Assembly: GCA_049700195.1 (NCBI GenBank)
Contig: JBNAVY010000054.1
Coordinates: 1-11,484 of the forward strand
Length of the DNA: 11,484 nucleotides
Source: JBNAVY01 sp049700195
Lineage (GTDB): Bacteria; Bacillota; Thermoanaerobacteria; Thermoanaerobacterales; Thermoanaerobacteraceae
Reading direction: 5' to 3'
Under the pieces are notes generated by a model, which did not search any database, had not been told where the DNA came from, and was given only the letters and a program-made list of their open reading frames with translations. This document shows, in pieces, positions 1 to 5,657 of this stretch. Numbering within the stretch: position 1 is the first letter of the stretch; each line of letters starts with the position of its first letter. The position numbers and the translations under genes are program-made.

Positions 1-2
1 AT

Positions 3-983
3 TTTGTACATTTTTATTTTCCACTTTTCGTACATTTTGATTTTATCATTTGCAATTGGCTCGGCAAAGGTGCATCAAAGCAATTTTTAAGCGAGTATAA
101 AGAGGCAGAACGATGGTATAGGTCGCAAAATCATGGGGTAAGACAGGATAGCACAGATTTGCTACCTGAAGAACGTAAATTACGAGAGATGGGCACAACA
201 TTTAGTCAATTAATGTGGCGTAGATGGAAATTACAAGACATTTCGGAGGGACAATTTAATCAAGAATATCCGACCATACCAGAACAGGCGTTTATATCGA
301 CTGATAAAGGCATATTTGACGCTAAAATGATAAGCGATAGATATTCTTCATTACCTTACGCTTTAGGGTATAAAGATATGACACACGATTTGCCGACTTC
401 ATTATCACAGTATCTTAATAAAGGTTTATACATCTATCAAGATGTCAAAAAGAATGAACGTTATTGGGCAGGTATCGATGTATCGGCAGGACTTAAGAAT
501 GACCATTCATCGATAGTTGTTTTAGATAGTAATGGCGAACAAGTAGCGTCTTTTTATAGAAATGATGTGCCAGTATATAAATTCGCTAAAATCGCTTATG
601 ATTTGGGAATGTATTACAATTATTGTATGTATTTACCAGAACGCAATTCCTATGGATTAGATTTAATTCAAAGGTTACGCAAAGAAGCAGGGTATTTGCA
701 AGTCCTGAAAACTCAAACATGGGATAATTTTACAGGTCGTAAGAAGTGGGATTATGGTTGGACTACTTCAAGCGTGAATAAAACAAAAATGATAAATGAC
801 TTAAAAGAAGTATTCGAAACAGGTTTGATATTAGTTAATGATAAGGAAACACTTGACGAAATGAAAACTTTTGTGGAAATTGATGGCAAAATGCAAAACG
901 AAAAGAACTCATACCATGATGATTTGGTTATCGCACTTGCATTGGCAGTGCAATGCCTAAAATCGGGAAGATGGTATATTTAG
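3..983 (+). CDS. Phage terminase large subunit, C-terminal part (5' end outside window)
   Basis: This is the nuclease half of the DNA-packaging motor that cuts phage concatemers and feeds DNA through the portal. The frame is open from base 3 with no ATG, so the real start and the Walker ATPase motifs lie outside the window or are lost. Visible family marks are the WRRW segment with QEYPTIPEQAF (about 216-296), which marks the linker to the nuclease, then an RNase H-like nuclease: GIDVSAG with the first aspartate at 477-479, LPERN with the glutamate at 639-641, and YHDDL with aspartates at 918-923. All three acidic positions are kept, so this domain shows no damage. The portal follows one gene later, the usual terminase-portal order. 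The first 20 or so codons (FVHF repeated, rich in Phe) do not look like the family and may mark a decay junction. Terminase identity is secure; whether it is functional is unknown. Confidence 0.88.
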   Translation, partial: FVHFYFPLFVHFDFIICNWLGKGASKQFLSEYKEAERWYRSQNHGVRQDSTDLLPEERKLREMGTTFSQLMWRRWKLQDISEGQFNQEYPTIPEQAFISTDKGIFDAKMISDRYSSLPYALGYKDMTHDLPTSLSQYLNKGLYIYQDVKKNERYWAGIDVSAGLKNDHSSIVVLDSNGEQVASFYRNDVPVYKFAKIAYDLGMYYNYCMYLPERNSYGLDLIQRLRKEAGYLQVLKTQTWDNFTGRKKWDYGWTTSSVNKTKMINDLKEVFETGLILVNDKETLDEMKTFVEIDGKMQNEKNSYHDDLVIALALAVQCLKSGRWYI

Positions 984-990
984 ATACCAT
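971..990 (+). other. Hairpin over the terminase stop codon
   Basis: A perfect 7-bp inverted repeat, ATGGTAT at 971-977 and ATACCAT at 984-990, has the TAG stop codon in its 6-base loop. There is no T-tract after it, so it is not a convincing intrinsic terminator. It could slow ribosomes or stabilise the 3' end. Chance cannot be excluded in AT-rich sequence. Confidence 0.4.
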
Positions 991-1056
991 TTACCATAAT
1001 TTAGTTGGTCATATTTGACTTGTATTGCGATTTTTAAAATAGGGGGTATTAATTAT

Positions 1057-1383
1057 ATGGCTAAAATAAAAAAGAGTGATTTAGACGTGAATACAACGCT
1101 TGTAGAATTGAATTTTATTTTAAAAGGGTATCATCAAACAGTAAATATATTAACGACAGTTGCTCAAGCGTGCGATTTTGTCGATTTTTTAAATCAGAAT
1201 AAGGCGGTAGTGAGAACAAAAAAAGATAAAGAACAATTCGACAAAAAGTTTTATATTTTTGAAGATTTAAAGCGTAAACATACAGTTTTAATATCATTAG
1301 ATGACATTAAAGCAATGACTATTCCATTTTTTGTTGATAGTGGCGAAGAATACGACTTTAAAGTGTTGCAATATAAAAATTAA
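1057..1383 (+). CDS. Small phage protein of unknown function between terminase and portal
   Basis: A 108-residue, lysine-rich, soluble protein with no signal peptide, membrane segment or motif that I recognise. The ATG at 1057 is chosen because AGGGGG lies 10 bases upstream (1041-1046); an earlier in-frame TTG at 1015 has no ribosome binding site. It sits between the terminase and portal genes, ends 13 bases before the portal start, and the portal ribosome binding site directly follows its stop codon, so the two are probably translated together. The text alternates predicted beta strands (TLVELNFILKGYHQTVNIL, KFYIFEDL, TVLISLDDIKAM), which fits a small beta-rich domain. No function should be assigned. 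Its place in the packaging block makes a phage origin likely. Confidence 0.75.
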   Translation: MAKIKKSDLDVNTTLVELNFILKGYHQTVNILTTVAQACDFVDFLNQNKAVVRTKKDKEQFDKKFYIFEDLKRKHTVLISLDDIKAMTIPFFVDSGEEYDFKVLQYKN

Positions 1384-1389
1384 AGGAGG
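1384..1389 (+). promoter_or_regulatory. Ribosome binding site of the portal gene
   Basis: The sequence AAAGGAGGT (1382-1390) gives a near-perfect match to the 16S 3' end, with 7 bases between the AGGAGG core and the ATG at 1397. It decides the start against the upstream in-frame TTG at 1331, which lies inside the previous gene. Confidence 0.85.
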
Positions 1390-1396
1390 TTTTAAA

Positions 1397-2695
1397 ATGA
1401 CTTTACAAGAATATATTTCGTATCATTACGCAGGAAAATCTAACTGGTTTTTAGAGGAAATTACCAATTCATGGCACGTTAAGCGTATCCAAAATATAAT
1501 CAACGCAAAGCAATATCTCGATGGACGTCATGCTATACTTGATAGACCAGATGAGAAATTCGGGGGAAGGACTTTAATAACAAAAAAGATAATACTTAAT
1601 TATGCTAAAACAATTATGAATTTTCAGACAAATTTTATATTAAAAAATCCTATAACACTCACTTGTGATGATGAAAAGACATTAAACGCATTTAAGGAAG
1701 TTTACAAAAAAGGTAGATTTAATCTTATTGATTTTAAAATACTTCAAAACATGATAAAATTCGGACAGGCATACGAGTATTTATATCTTGATGCGAACGG
1801 AAATATTTTATCGAAAATAATCGATAGTGCAGATGGATTCCCAATATATGATGACCAGATGAATTATTTAGCGTTTATTGAATATTATAATGTTTTGGGT
1901 ATATCTTATTATACTATATTTACACAAGATACAGTTACAAGTTACATTGATATTGGCGGAGAATTACACAAAACAGGCGAATATAAAAATTTAAGCGGAT
2001 TGCCGATAGTGTATAGAATACCATCGGAAATAGATATACTCGAAGGTAGAAGCGATTTAGAAGATTATATCTCTATATTGGATAGTATGGAAGAATTGAT
2101 AAGTAAATATCACGATGCTTTTTATAAGTATATAACAGGCATACCAGTAGTTACAGGAACAAAACTAAATATCGATAAAAGCGGAAATGGTGCAATAGAT
2201 CCGAATGTTGTAGGATTTGCACTTCAACTTGATGATGGTTCGAGTTTTGAATTCAAACAAAATAAGACAGATATACAATCTTTTAAGACATTATTCAATA
2301 CGCTTAAACAATCATTACTTGATATTTCATGTACGCCAGGCATAAGCATGAATAGTGAGAGCATAAGCAATTTAAGTGAAGTTAGTATTAAGATGCTTTA
2401 TTCATTAGCGGAGATAAAAGGTTCATTAAATGCTAATTACCTTAAAGAAGGTTTCATCGAAAGATGGAAACAAATAAGAAGATTACTTGCATTGAATAAT
2501 ATTCAAGTCAATGGCGAGATAGATTGTACCTTTGAGTTTGCAATTCCGCAGAATAGCACTGATATAATCAACGACCTCAAAACGTTAAAAGACATAGGTG
2601 CTATTTCGTTGCCAACACTTTTAGCAAATTCACCATACATTCACGATGTTAGTAGCGAATTGCAGAACTTGCAGAAAGAGAATAATGCGGGATAA
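1397..2695 (+). CDS. Phage portal protein, SPP1 Gp6-like
   Basis: A 432-residue protein matching the SPP1 Gp6 portal family in length and layout. The portal is a dodecameric ring at one capsid vertex through which the terminase pumps DNA and to which the tail connectors attach. Family-like stretches are the early YYxG-type helix region ending in YLDGRHAIL (near residues 40-48), the basic GGRTLITKKIILNYAKTIMNFQTNFILKNPI segment (about 55-85), FGQAYEYLYLDANG, a clip/stem-like LEDYISILDSMEELISKYHDAF region near the middle, and the crown-side SLAEIKGSLNANYLKEGFIERWKQIRRLL helices. The frame is intact. Normally scaffold and major capsid genes follow, but here the gene is followed by a long gene-free tract. 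Identity is inferred from overall family resemblance, without an alignment. Confidence 0.85.
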   Translation: MTLQEYISYHYAGKSNWFLEEITNSWHVKRIQNIINAKQYLDGRHAILDRPDEKFGGRTLITKKIILNYAKTIMNFQTNFILKNPITLTCDDEKTLNAFKEVYKKGRFNLIDFKILQNMIKFGQAYEYLYLDANGNILSKIIDSADGFPIYDDQMNYLAFIEYYNVLGISYYTIFTQDTVTSYIDIGGELHKTGEYKNLSGLPIVYRIPSEIDILEGRSDLEDYISILDSMEELISKYHDAFYKYITGIPVVTGTKLNIDKSGNGAIDPNVVGFALQLDDGSSFEFKQNKTDIQSFKTLFNTLKQSLLDISCTPGISMNSESISNLSEVSIKMLYSLAEIKGSLNANYLKEGFIERWKQIRRLLALNNIQVNGEIDCTFEFAIPQNSTDIINDLKTLKDIGAISLPTLLANSPYIHDVSSELQNLQKENNAG

Positions 2696-2714
2696 ATTTG
2701 TTCCCGCTTATTTC

Positions 2715-2740
2715 TTGTGGAACAATTTTGTGGAACAATT
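2715..2740 (+). repeat. Perfect tandem duplication of a 13-mer
   Basis: TTGTGGAACAATT occurs at 2715-2727 and again, with no gap and no mismatch, at 2728-2740, just after the portal stop. Each copy is itself a short inverted repeat, TTGT-GGA-ACAA. Two adjacent dyads one and a quarter helical turns apart could bind a protein pair, or the copy may simply be a slippage product. Confidence 0.8.
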
Positions 2741-2807
2741 GAAAAATAAATAAAATAAGTCATAATATTGATAAAATGAATTTTTTCTTGCAAAATATAA
2801 TTACGTC

Positions 2808-2854
2808 TAAAAAAGTCGTCGTGTTATGATTTTTAAAATCGTGCTACTTTTTTA
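2808..2854 (+). other. Nested hairpin downstream of portal
   Basis: TAAAAAAGT at 2808-2816 pairs with ACTTTTTTA at 2846-2854. Inside it GATTTT (2828-2833) pairs with AAAATC (2835-2840) across one base, and the inner stem can be lengthened with wobble pairs. The structure ends in a T-run, so it may act as a weak end signal for the portal transcript. It has few G-C pairs, which limits confidence. Confidence 0.4.
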
Positions 2855-2907
2855 AATATGCAAAGGCAGATTTTTTATCAAAAAATATCAAAAATTCAGA
2901 AAATTTA

Positions 2908-2938
2908 ATAAAAAAAAGGAGTGATTTTAAGGCACTCC
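2908..2938 (-). terminator. Intrinsic terminator-like hairpin on the minus strand
   Basis: CACTCC (2933-2938) and GGAGTG (2918-2923) form a 6-bp stem with a 9-base loop. Read on the minus strand, the stem is followed at once by seven T residues and ATT, the classic intrinsic terminator form. On the plus strand the following bases are CTTAAATTTT, a weaker tract. No gene on the minus strand ends here, so it either ends an unseen RNA or is a relic. Confidence 0.55.
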
Positions 2939-2964
2939 CTTAAATTTTACATTAATTTTTAACA

Positions 2965-2981
2965 ATTCCAATAAAAGGAAT
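2965..2981. other. Small inverted repeat ATTCC/GGAAT
   Basis: ATTCC at 2965-2969 and GGAAT at 2977-2981 flank a 7-base AATAAAA loop, directly after the terminator-like hairpin. Short and possibly chance; listed because the same core recurs as TGGAAT-AAA-ATTCCA at 4056-4070. Confidence 0.3.
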
Positions 2982-3077
2982 GGTCAATTTCCAATTTCTT
3001 TAGTAAATTCAAATACCAAAAAATAGGAGAGTCCTCAAAAACGTTGATTTTAAGCCATTTTAAAGCACTTTAATATA

Positions 3078-3113
3078 TTAAATTATACGAAATGTAGATT
3101 TTGTATAATTTAA
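3078..3113. repeat. Perfect 11-bp inverted repeat with 14-base loop
   Basis: TTAAATTATAC at 3078-3088 is matched exactly by GTATAATTTAA at 3103-3113. The arms are nearly pure A/T, so the RNA hairpin would be modest, but an exact 11-base match with a short spacer is more than expected from composition alone. It lies in the middle of the gene-free tract. Confidence 0.6.
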
Positions 3114-3124
3114 AAATGGGCAAT

Positions 3125-3177
3125 AAAAGCAAAATTTTATCGTATTTTTGACTTCTCGTTACCCCCTTTTTGCTTTT
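3125..3177. repeat. Inverted repeat AAAAGCAAAA/TTTTGCTTTT around a C-run
   Basis: AAAAGCAAAA at 3125-3134 is mirrored by TTTTGCTTTT at 3168-3177, enclosing 33 bases that end in CGTTACCCCC. The right arm gives a T-rich end, so a plus-strand transcript could stop here, but the stem is weak. Together with the previous inverted repeat it makes two consecutive foldable units. Confidence 0.4.
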
Positions 3178-3219
3178 TTGCGGTACAGTTAGGTCAAAAA
3201 TTCACGCTTGAAAAATTGT

Positions 3220-3250
3220 ATAAAAATTAAGTAAAACGCATAAAAATTAA
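3220..3250. repeat. Two copies of ATAAAAATTAA, period 20
   Basis: ATAAAAATTAA occurs at 3220-3230 and 3240-3250, a spacing near two DNA turns. Such phased A/T blocks can bend DNA or bind a regulator upstream of the gene starting at 3337. Composition alone could also give this. Confidence 0.35.
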
Positions 3251-3336
3251 AAATTTTAAGTCCTAAATAGCAAAAATATGGAACATAATCTTTATTTTTT
3301 ACCAATATTTACCACATAAAATAAGGAGATGATAAC

Positions 3337-3687
3337 ATGACAATCAATAGCATAGTTTCATTGGTTCGAGAAAGCATACGTAAATACTACCCTGACAACA
3401 TCTATGACGATAAGGATTATCAACACGATTTGCAACTTATAGATGAGGGTAAATATCCTAACATGACAGAATTAAGACAGCATCAAAACGAATTAGTGAT
3501 TAAAAAAATAAGAGTAACAAGCGATAATCAATATATTTGCCTTCAGTCAACGGTAAATCAAAAAACAGTTAAATTAAAATACGTTGAAGGTGTAATTTAT
3601 CAAGTCATCAACACAAAAGAACGAGTAGGCGATGAATTAGTCGACAAGCAAAAATTAGATGAAATAATGAATTATTTACTAAATTAA
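3337..3687 (+). CDS. Small phage-block protein of unknown function
   Basis: A 116-residue soluble protein with a good ribosome binding site (AAGGAGAT at 3323-3330, 6 bases before ATG). The N-terminal half is charged and helical (SIVSLVRESIRKYYPDNIYDDKDYQHDLQLIDEG), and the second half suggests beta strands (IKKIRVTSDNQYICLQS, TVKLKYVEGVIYQVINT), ending in a helix KQKLDEIMNYLL. No family is recognised. Its stop lies 14 bases before the next gene, which resembles a head-tail connector, so a role at the capsid-connector level is possible but not shown. Its position after the missing capsid genes fits a minor structural or assembly protein. Confidence 0.7.
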   Translation: MTINSIVSLVRESIRKYYPDNIYDDKDYQHDLQLIDEGKYPNMTELRQHQNELVIKKIRVTSDNQYICLQSTVNQKTVKLKYVEGVIYQVINTKERVGDELVDKQKLDEIMNYLLN

Positions 3688-3701
3688 AAGGAGGTCTTAA
3701 T

Positions 3702-4049
3702 ATGACAAATTTAGAGCGTTTAAAACTTGAAATCAAAGGTATTGATTATTCTGACGATGAATTGACAGTTTATTTACTTGAGAATGGCTTAAATTCGACT
3801 GATATTTACGATCCACAAAATAAAATCAATCACAAAAATATACTCAAAACTGCTTTGGCAATATTAGAGAGCGTTGCAAACAATCCGCAATTGATGAAAA
3901 CATACAAAACAGATGATATAACTATAATGCAGTTTTCAGAAAATCTCCAAAATCGAATAGACGCTTTGGAGAAAAAAATAAGACAAATATCTATTGATGA
4001 CACTATCGAAAATTCAGGGGGTACTTTTACTTATTTATTCTCAAAATAA
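3702..4049 (+). CDS. Probable head-tail connector-like phage protein
   Basis: A 115-residue, mostly helical protein. Its pattern, an early ERLKLEIKGIDYSDDELTVYLLENGL followed by ALAILESVANNPQLMKTYKTDDITIMQFSENLQNRIDALEKKIRQ (about residues 50-95), resembles the small helical-bundle connectors (gp15/gp6 type) that sit below the portal in long-tailed phages. In those, an AA-LEILE helix, a DGDVTVDFS-like strand and an LR-AE-LR helix follow in the same order. The ribosome binding site AAAGGAGGT (3687-3695) overlaps the stop of the previous gene, so the two are one unit. The glycine-rich tail SGGTFTYLFSK is like that of connector proteins that insert into the portal ring. The call rests on pattern resemblance only. 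Confidence 0.6.
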   Translation: MTNLERLKLEIKGIDYSDDELTVYLLENGLNSTDIYDPQNKINHKNILKTALAILESVANNPQLMKTYKTDDITIMQFSENLQNRIDALEKKIRQISIDDTIENSGGTFTYLFSK

Positions 4050-4055
4050 TTAGTT

Positions 4056-4070
4056 TGGAATAAAATTCCA
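4056..4070 (+). other. Hairpin after the connector-like gene
   Basis: TGGAAT (4056-4061) and ATTCCA (4065-4070) form a perfect 6-bp stem with an AAA loop, 6 bases after the connector-like stop codon. No T-tract follows, so it may protect the mRNA 3' end but is not a convincing terminator. Confidence 0.45.
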
Positions 4071-4099
4071 TCCTTGAAATCCGCACGAATACTGCATTA

Positions 4100-4117
4100 G
4101 AATTGTATATACAATTC
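4100..4117. promoter_or_regulatory. 18-bp perfect palindrome, possible operator
   Basis: GAATTGTATATACAATTC is self-complementary over all 18 bases with no spacer, the shape expected for a site bound by a dimeric helix-turn-helix regulator. It lies in the 195-base gap ahead of the Ig-like protein gene. No clear promoter of the sigma-A type was found around it, so the function is unproven. Confidence 0.5.
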
Positions 4118-4157
4118 AGAAAATTATAAAAAAGGTCTACAATCAAAGTTTTTTAAA

Positions 4158-4179
4158 AGGGGTATATAATTATACCCCT
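4158..4179. terminator. Strong 9-bp hairpin, AGGGGTATA/TATACCCCT
   Basis: The arms at 4158-4166 and 4171-4179 pair perfectly around a TAAT loop, with four consecutive G-C pairs, making it the most stable fold in the phage block. Read on the minus strand it is followed by TTTTAAAAAA, a partial terminator tract; on the plus strand A-rich sequence follows. It may be a leader structure of the downstream gene or a boundary element. Confidence 0.5.
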
Positions 4180-4244
4180 AAAATAAAAACTTGCAATACA
4201 GGGCAAATGAGGGCATGTTTTTAATATAGAAAGGAGGAAAAAAG

Positions 4245-5324
4245 ATGAATTTATTTCAATTTCCAGCCAGTGATATGGATTTTATATTCAGCGAGCAAAA
4301 CAAACCAGTTCAAATAAATGGCGTTAATGGTAATGCTATTCTTAATATCACTAAAAACTATATCATAACATTGACGCCAATTAAAACAGGCGATATAATC
4401 GAGTATAATCAGAAAAAATATTTAATAACAACTGAAAATAACGAGATTAGATACGATAAGTATTATAAAGCAAAAATTGGGTATTGTAATTACTCGATTA
4501 AATTTAAGATACAAGGCATCGTAAAGCAATTTGATGCTATTATCGATAGCAAAACGTTTGATATTCAGTCAAATCAATACATTGAATTGCCAACAGGTAA
4601 AATAATCGTAAGAATACAGGATAATGCCGATAGTCAAAATATAGTTTTAGGGAATAGGTTTATTAAGATGGGATCCGCTTGGGAAATAACAGGCATAGAC
4701 AAAACAACAAAAGGTATCATATCATTGATTTGTGATTTAGACCAATTTAATACGTCAGATGACATTCAAAATGAAGTTGCAGACGCATTTTTGCAACATA
4801 CGTATGAAATAATCATTAACAATGGAGATGCTCTCAATCTAAAAACAAATGATACAGTACAATTAAATGTGACTTGTAAAGATAATAACGCTATTGTAAG
4901 CAATCCAAATGTAACATATAGCACTAATAACACTTCTATTGCGACAGTTTCAAATTCGGGTCTTGTAACTGCGATCGGTTCAGGAAGTACTATTATTACT
5001 GCAACTTATCAAGGCGTTTCTGATACAATAACAATCAATGTAGCATCAGCAACCAGACCAATGACAATAGTTGGTAGTGATACGCTGAATAGCGGTTATA
5101 ATCAAACATACACGATAAAATATACAGACACTAACACGACAGTAACAGATAAAACATTCAATTTTAGTTTAAGCAATTCTAATGCAAGCATAGTATCTAA
5201 AACAAGCAATAGCGTGACATTGCAATATAAAGCAGATGGCACAGTGGTATTAACTGCGACATGTATAGAAGATGGTTCAATAAAATTGACAAAAAATATA
5301 TCATGTAGCGGTAGTTTGTGGTAA
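4245..5324 (+). CDS. Phage virion-type protein with C-terminal Ig-like domains
   Basis: A 359-residue protein started by ATG with AAGGAGG 7 bases upstream (4231-4237). Residues 1-185 form a beta-rich domain (GDIIEYNQKKYLITTENN, FDAIIDSKTFDI, RFIKMGSAWEITGIDKTTKGIISLICDLDQ) of the kind found in clostridial phage head-closure or neck proteins. Residues about 187-267 are a bacterial Ig-like group 2 domain: LNLKTNDTVQLNVT, YSTNNTSIATVSNSGLVTAIGSGSTIITATY, TITINVA. Residues 272-356 look like a second, more divergent Ig-like repeat ending in SCSGSLW. Ig-like domains on virion proteins are thought to bind cell-surface sugars. There is no signal peptide, which supports a virion rather than a secreted protein. 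The gene is isolated from its upstream neighbours by a 195-base structured gap. Ig domains are secure; the exact virion position is inferred. Confidence 0.8.
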   Translation: MNLFQFPASDMDFIFSEQNKPVQINGVNGNAILNITKNYIITLTPIKTGDIIEYNQKKYLITTENNEIRYDKYYKAKIGYCNYSIKFKIQGIVKQFDAIIDSKTFDIQSNQYIELPTGKIIVRIQDNADSQNIVLGNRFIKMGSAWEITGIDKTTKGIISLICDLDQFNTSDDIQNEVADAFLQHTYEIIINNGDALNLKTNDTVQLNVTCKDNNAIVSNPNVTYSTNNTSIATVSNSGLVTAIGSGSTIITATYQGVSDTITINVASATRPMTIVGSDTLNSGYNQTYTIKYTDTNTTVTDKTFNFSLSNSNASIVSKTSNSVTLQYKADGTVVLTATCIEDGSIKLTKNISCSGSLW

Positions 5325-5352
5325 AATTTTTTAAAAATTTTTTTGAAAAGCA

Positions 5353-5381
5353 TTGACATTATTTTAAAAAAGAGTTATGAT
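5353..5381 (+). promoter_or_regulatory. Near-consensus sigma-A promoter
   Basis: TTGACA at 5353-5358, a 17-base spacer and TATGAT at 5376-5381 match the housekeeping promoter in 11 of 12 bases. A start is expected near 5388. Transcription would cover the small broken gene at 5397-5541 and stop at the terminator at 5540-5569, giving an RNA of about 180 bases. Confidence 0.7.
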
Positions 5382-5396
5382 GATGTTAATTTAAAA

Positions 5397-5541
5397 ATGG
5401 CAACAAATAGAAGGCGAATTAAGCAAAAATATATCATTGAATTGTTGATATTGTGCTAATTTTTTGAAAATTCTTATTACAAATTCTGAGTTCATCGCAC
5501 TTATTGCTGACAAATTAAGATTAGGGATAAAAGCAGGTTAA
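5397..5541 (+). pseudogene. Small phage-type gene, apparently frameshifted
   Basis: An ATG at 5397 opens MATNRRRIKQKYIIELLILC and then hits TAA at 5457. The +1 frame, open from 5449, carries on with YCANFLKILITNSEFIALIADKLRLGIKAG and stops with TAA at 5539-5541, one base into the terminator stem. The two pieces together read as one basic, helical protein of about 48 residues, so a one-base indel or a programmed shift somewhere between 5440 and 5457 is the simplest explanation. No clear ribosome binding site precedes the ATG, and the start lies only about 9 bases after the predicted transcript start, so translation would be near-leaderless. The alternative is a non-coding RNA with a chance reading frame. 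Confidence 0.45.
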
Positions 5542-5569
5542 GGCGTTTATCGCCTTTTTTCTTTTTATT
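5540..5569 (+). terminator. Intrinsic terminator closing the phage block
   Basis: AAGGCG (5540-5545) and CGCCTT (5551-5556) make a 6-bp stem with a TTTAT loop, followed by TTTTCTTTTTATTT. It is the best intrinsic terminator in the window and separates phage-derived transcription from the core operon. Confidence 0.85.
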
Positions 5570-5606
5570 TATAAATATAACTTTTGTTTTATGTTAAATA
5601 TTTTTG

Positions 5607-5615
5607 TGCTATAAT
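5607..5615 (+). promoter_or_regulatory. Extended -10 promoter of the steA operon
   Basis: TGCTATAAT is a consensus extended -10 element; a start near 5622 gives a 36-base leader. The -35 region at 17 bases (TTTTAT at 5587-5592) is weak, as is common for extended -10 promoters. It lies after the terminator and before the ribosome binding site GGAGG at 5646-5650. Confidence 0.7.
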
Positions 5616-5657
5616 AGACATTGAATAAATTCTTAATAATTTTTTGGAGGCATTGCC

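Larger units (their letters stand above)
2696..3336. other. 641-base gene-free, hairpin-rich AT tract
   Basis: No frame on either strand holds a believable gene. The longest ATG frame with any shape, at 2778, codes only 17 residues and lacks a ribosome binding site. The tract contains a tandem 13-mer, several inverted repeats and a terminator-like hairpin facing the minus strand, listed separately. It sits exactly where scaffold and major capsid genes are expected in an SPP1-like late operon. It could be the leftover of a deletion, a degenerate non-coding insertion or a structured RNA locus. I found no clear terminal inverted repeats or target duplication that would prove an insertion. Confidence 0.7.

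Noticed and set aside
1015..1040. Promoter TTGACT/TAAAAT between terminase and the next gene
   Set aside because: The spacer is only 14 bases and the -10 match is poor; read-through from upstream is more likely.
1115..1297. 60-codon minus-strand frame opposite the small terminase-portal protein
   Set aside because: Antisense shadow of a well-supported gene, with no ribosome binding site and no recognisable protein features.
3078..3113. Possible CRISPR or Cas12a-type repeat because the loop contains TGTAGAT
   Set aside because: Only one copy, the stem is not that of a Cas12a repeat, and no spacer-repeat periodicity or cas gene is present.
2696..3336. MITE or IS200/IS605-derived element
   Set aside because: I looked for matching terminal inverted repeats and a target duplication at the edges of the tract and found none convincing. 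A genome-wide copy search could reopen this.
5102..5359. 85-codon minus-strand frame at the end of the Ig-like gene
   Set aside because: Antisense to the Ig-like domain and without a binding site; Val/Leu repeats reflect reversed Thr/Asn codons.
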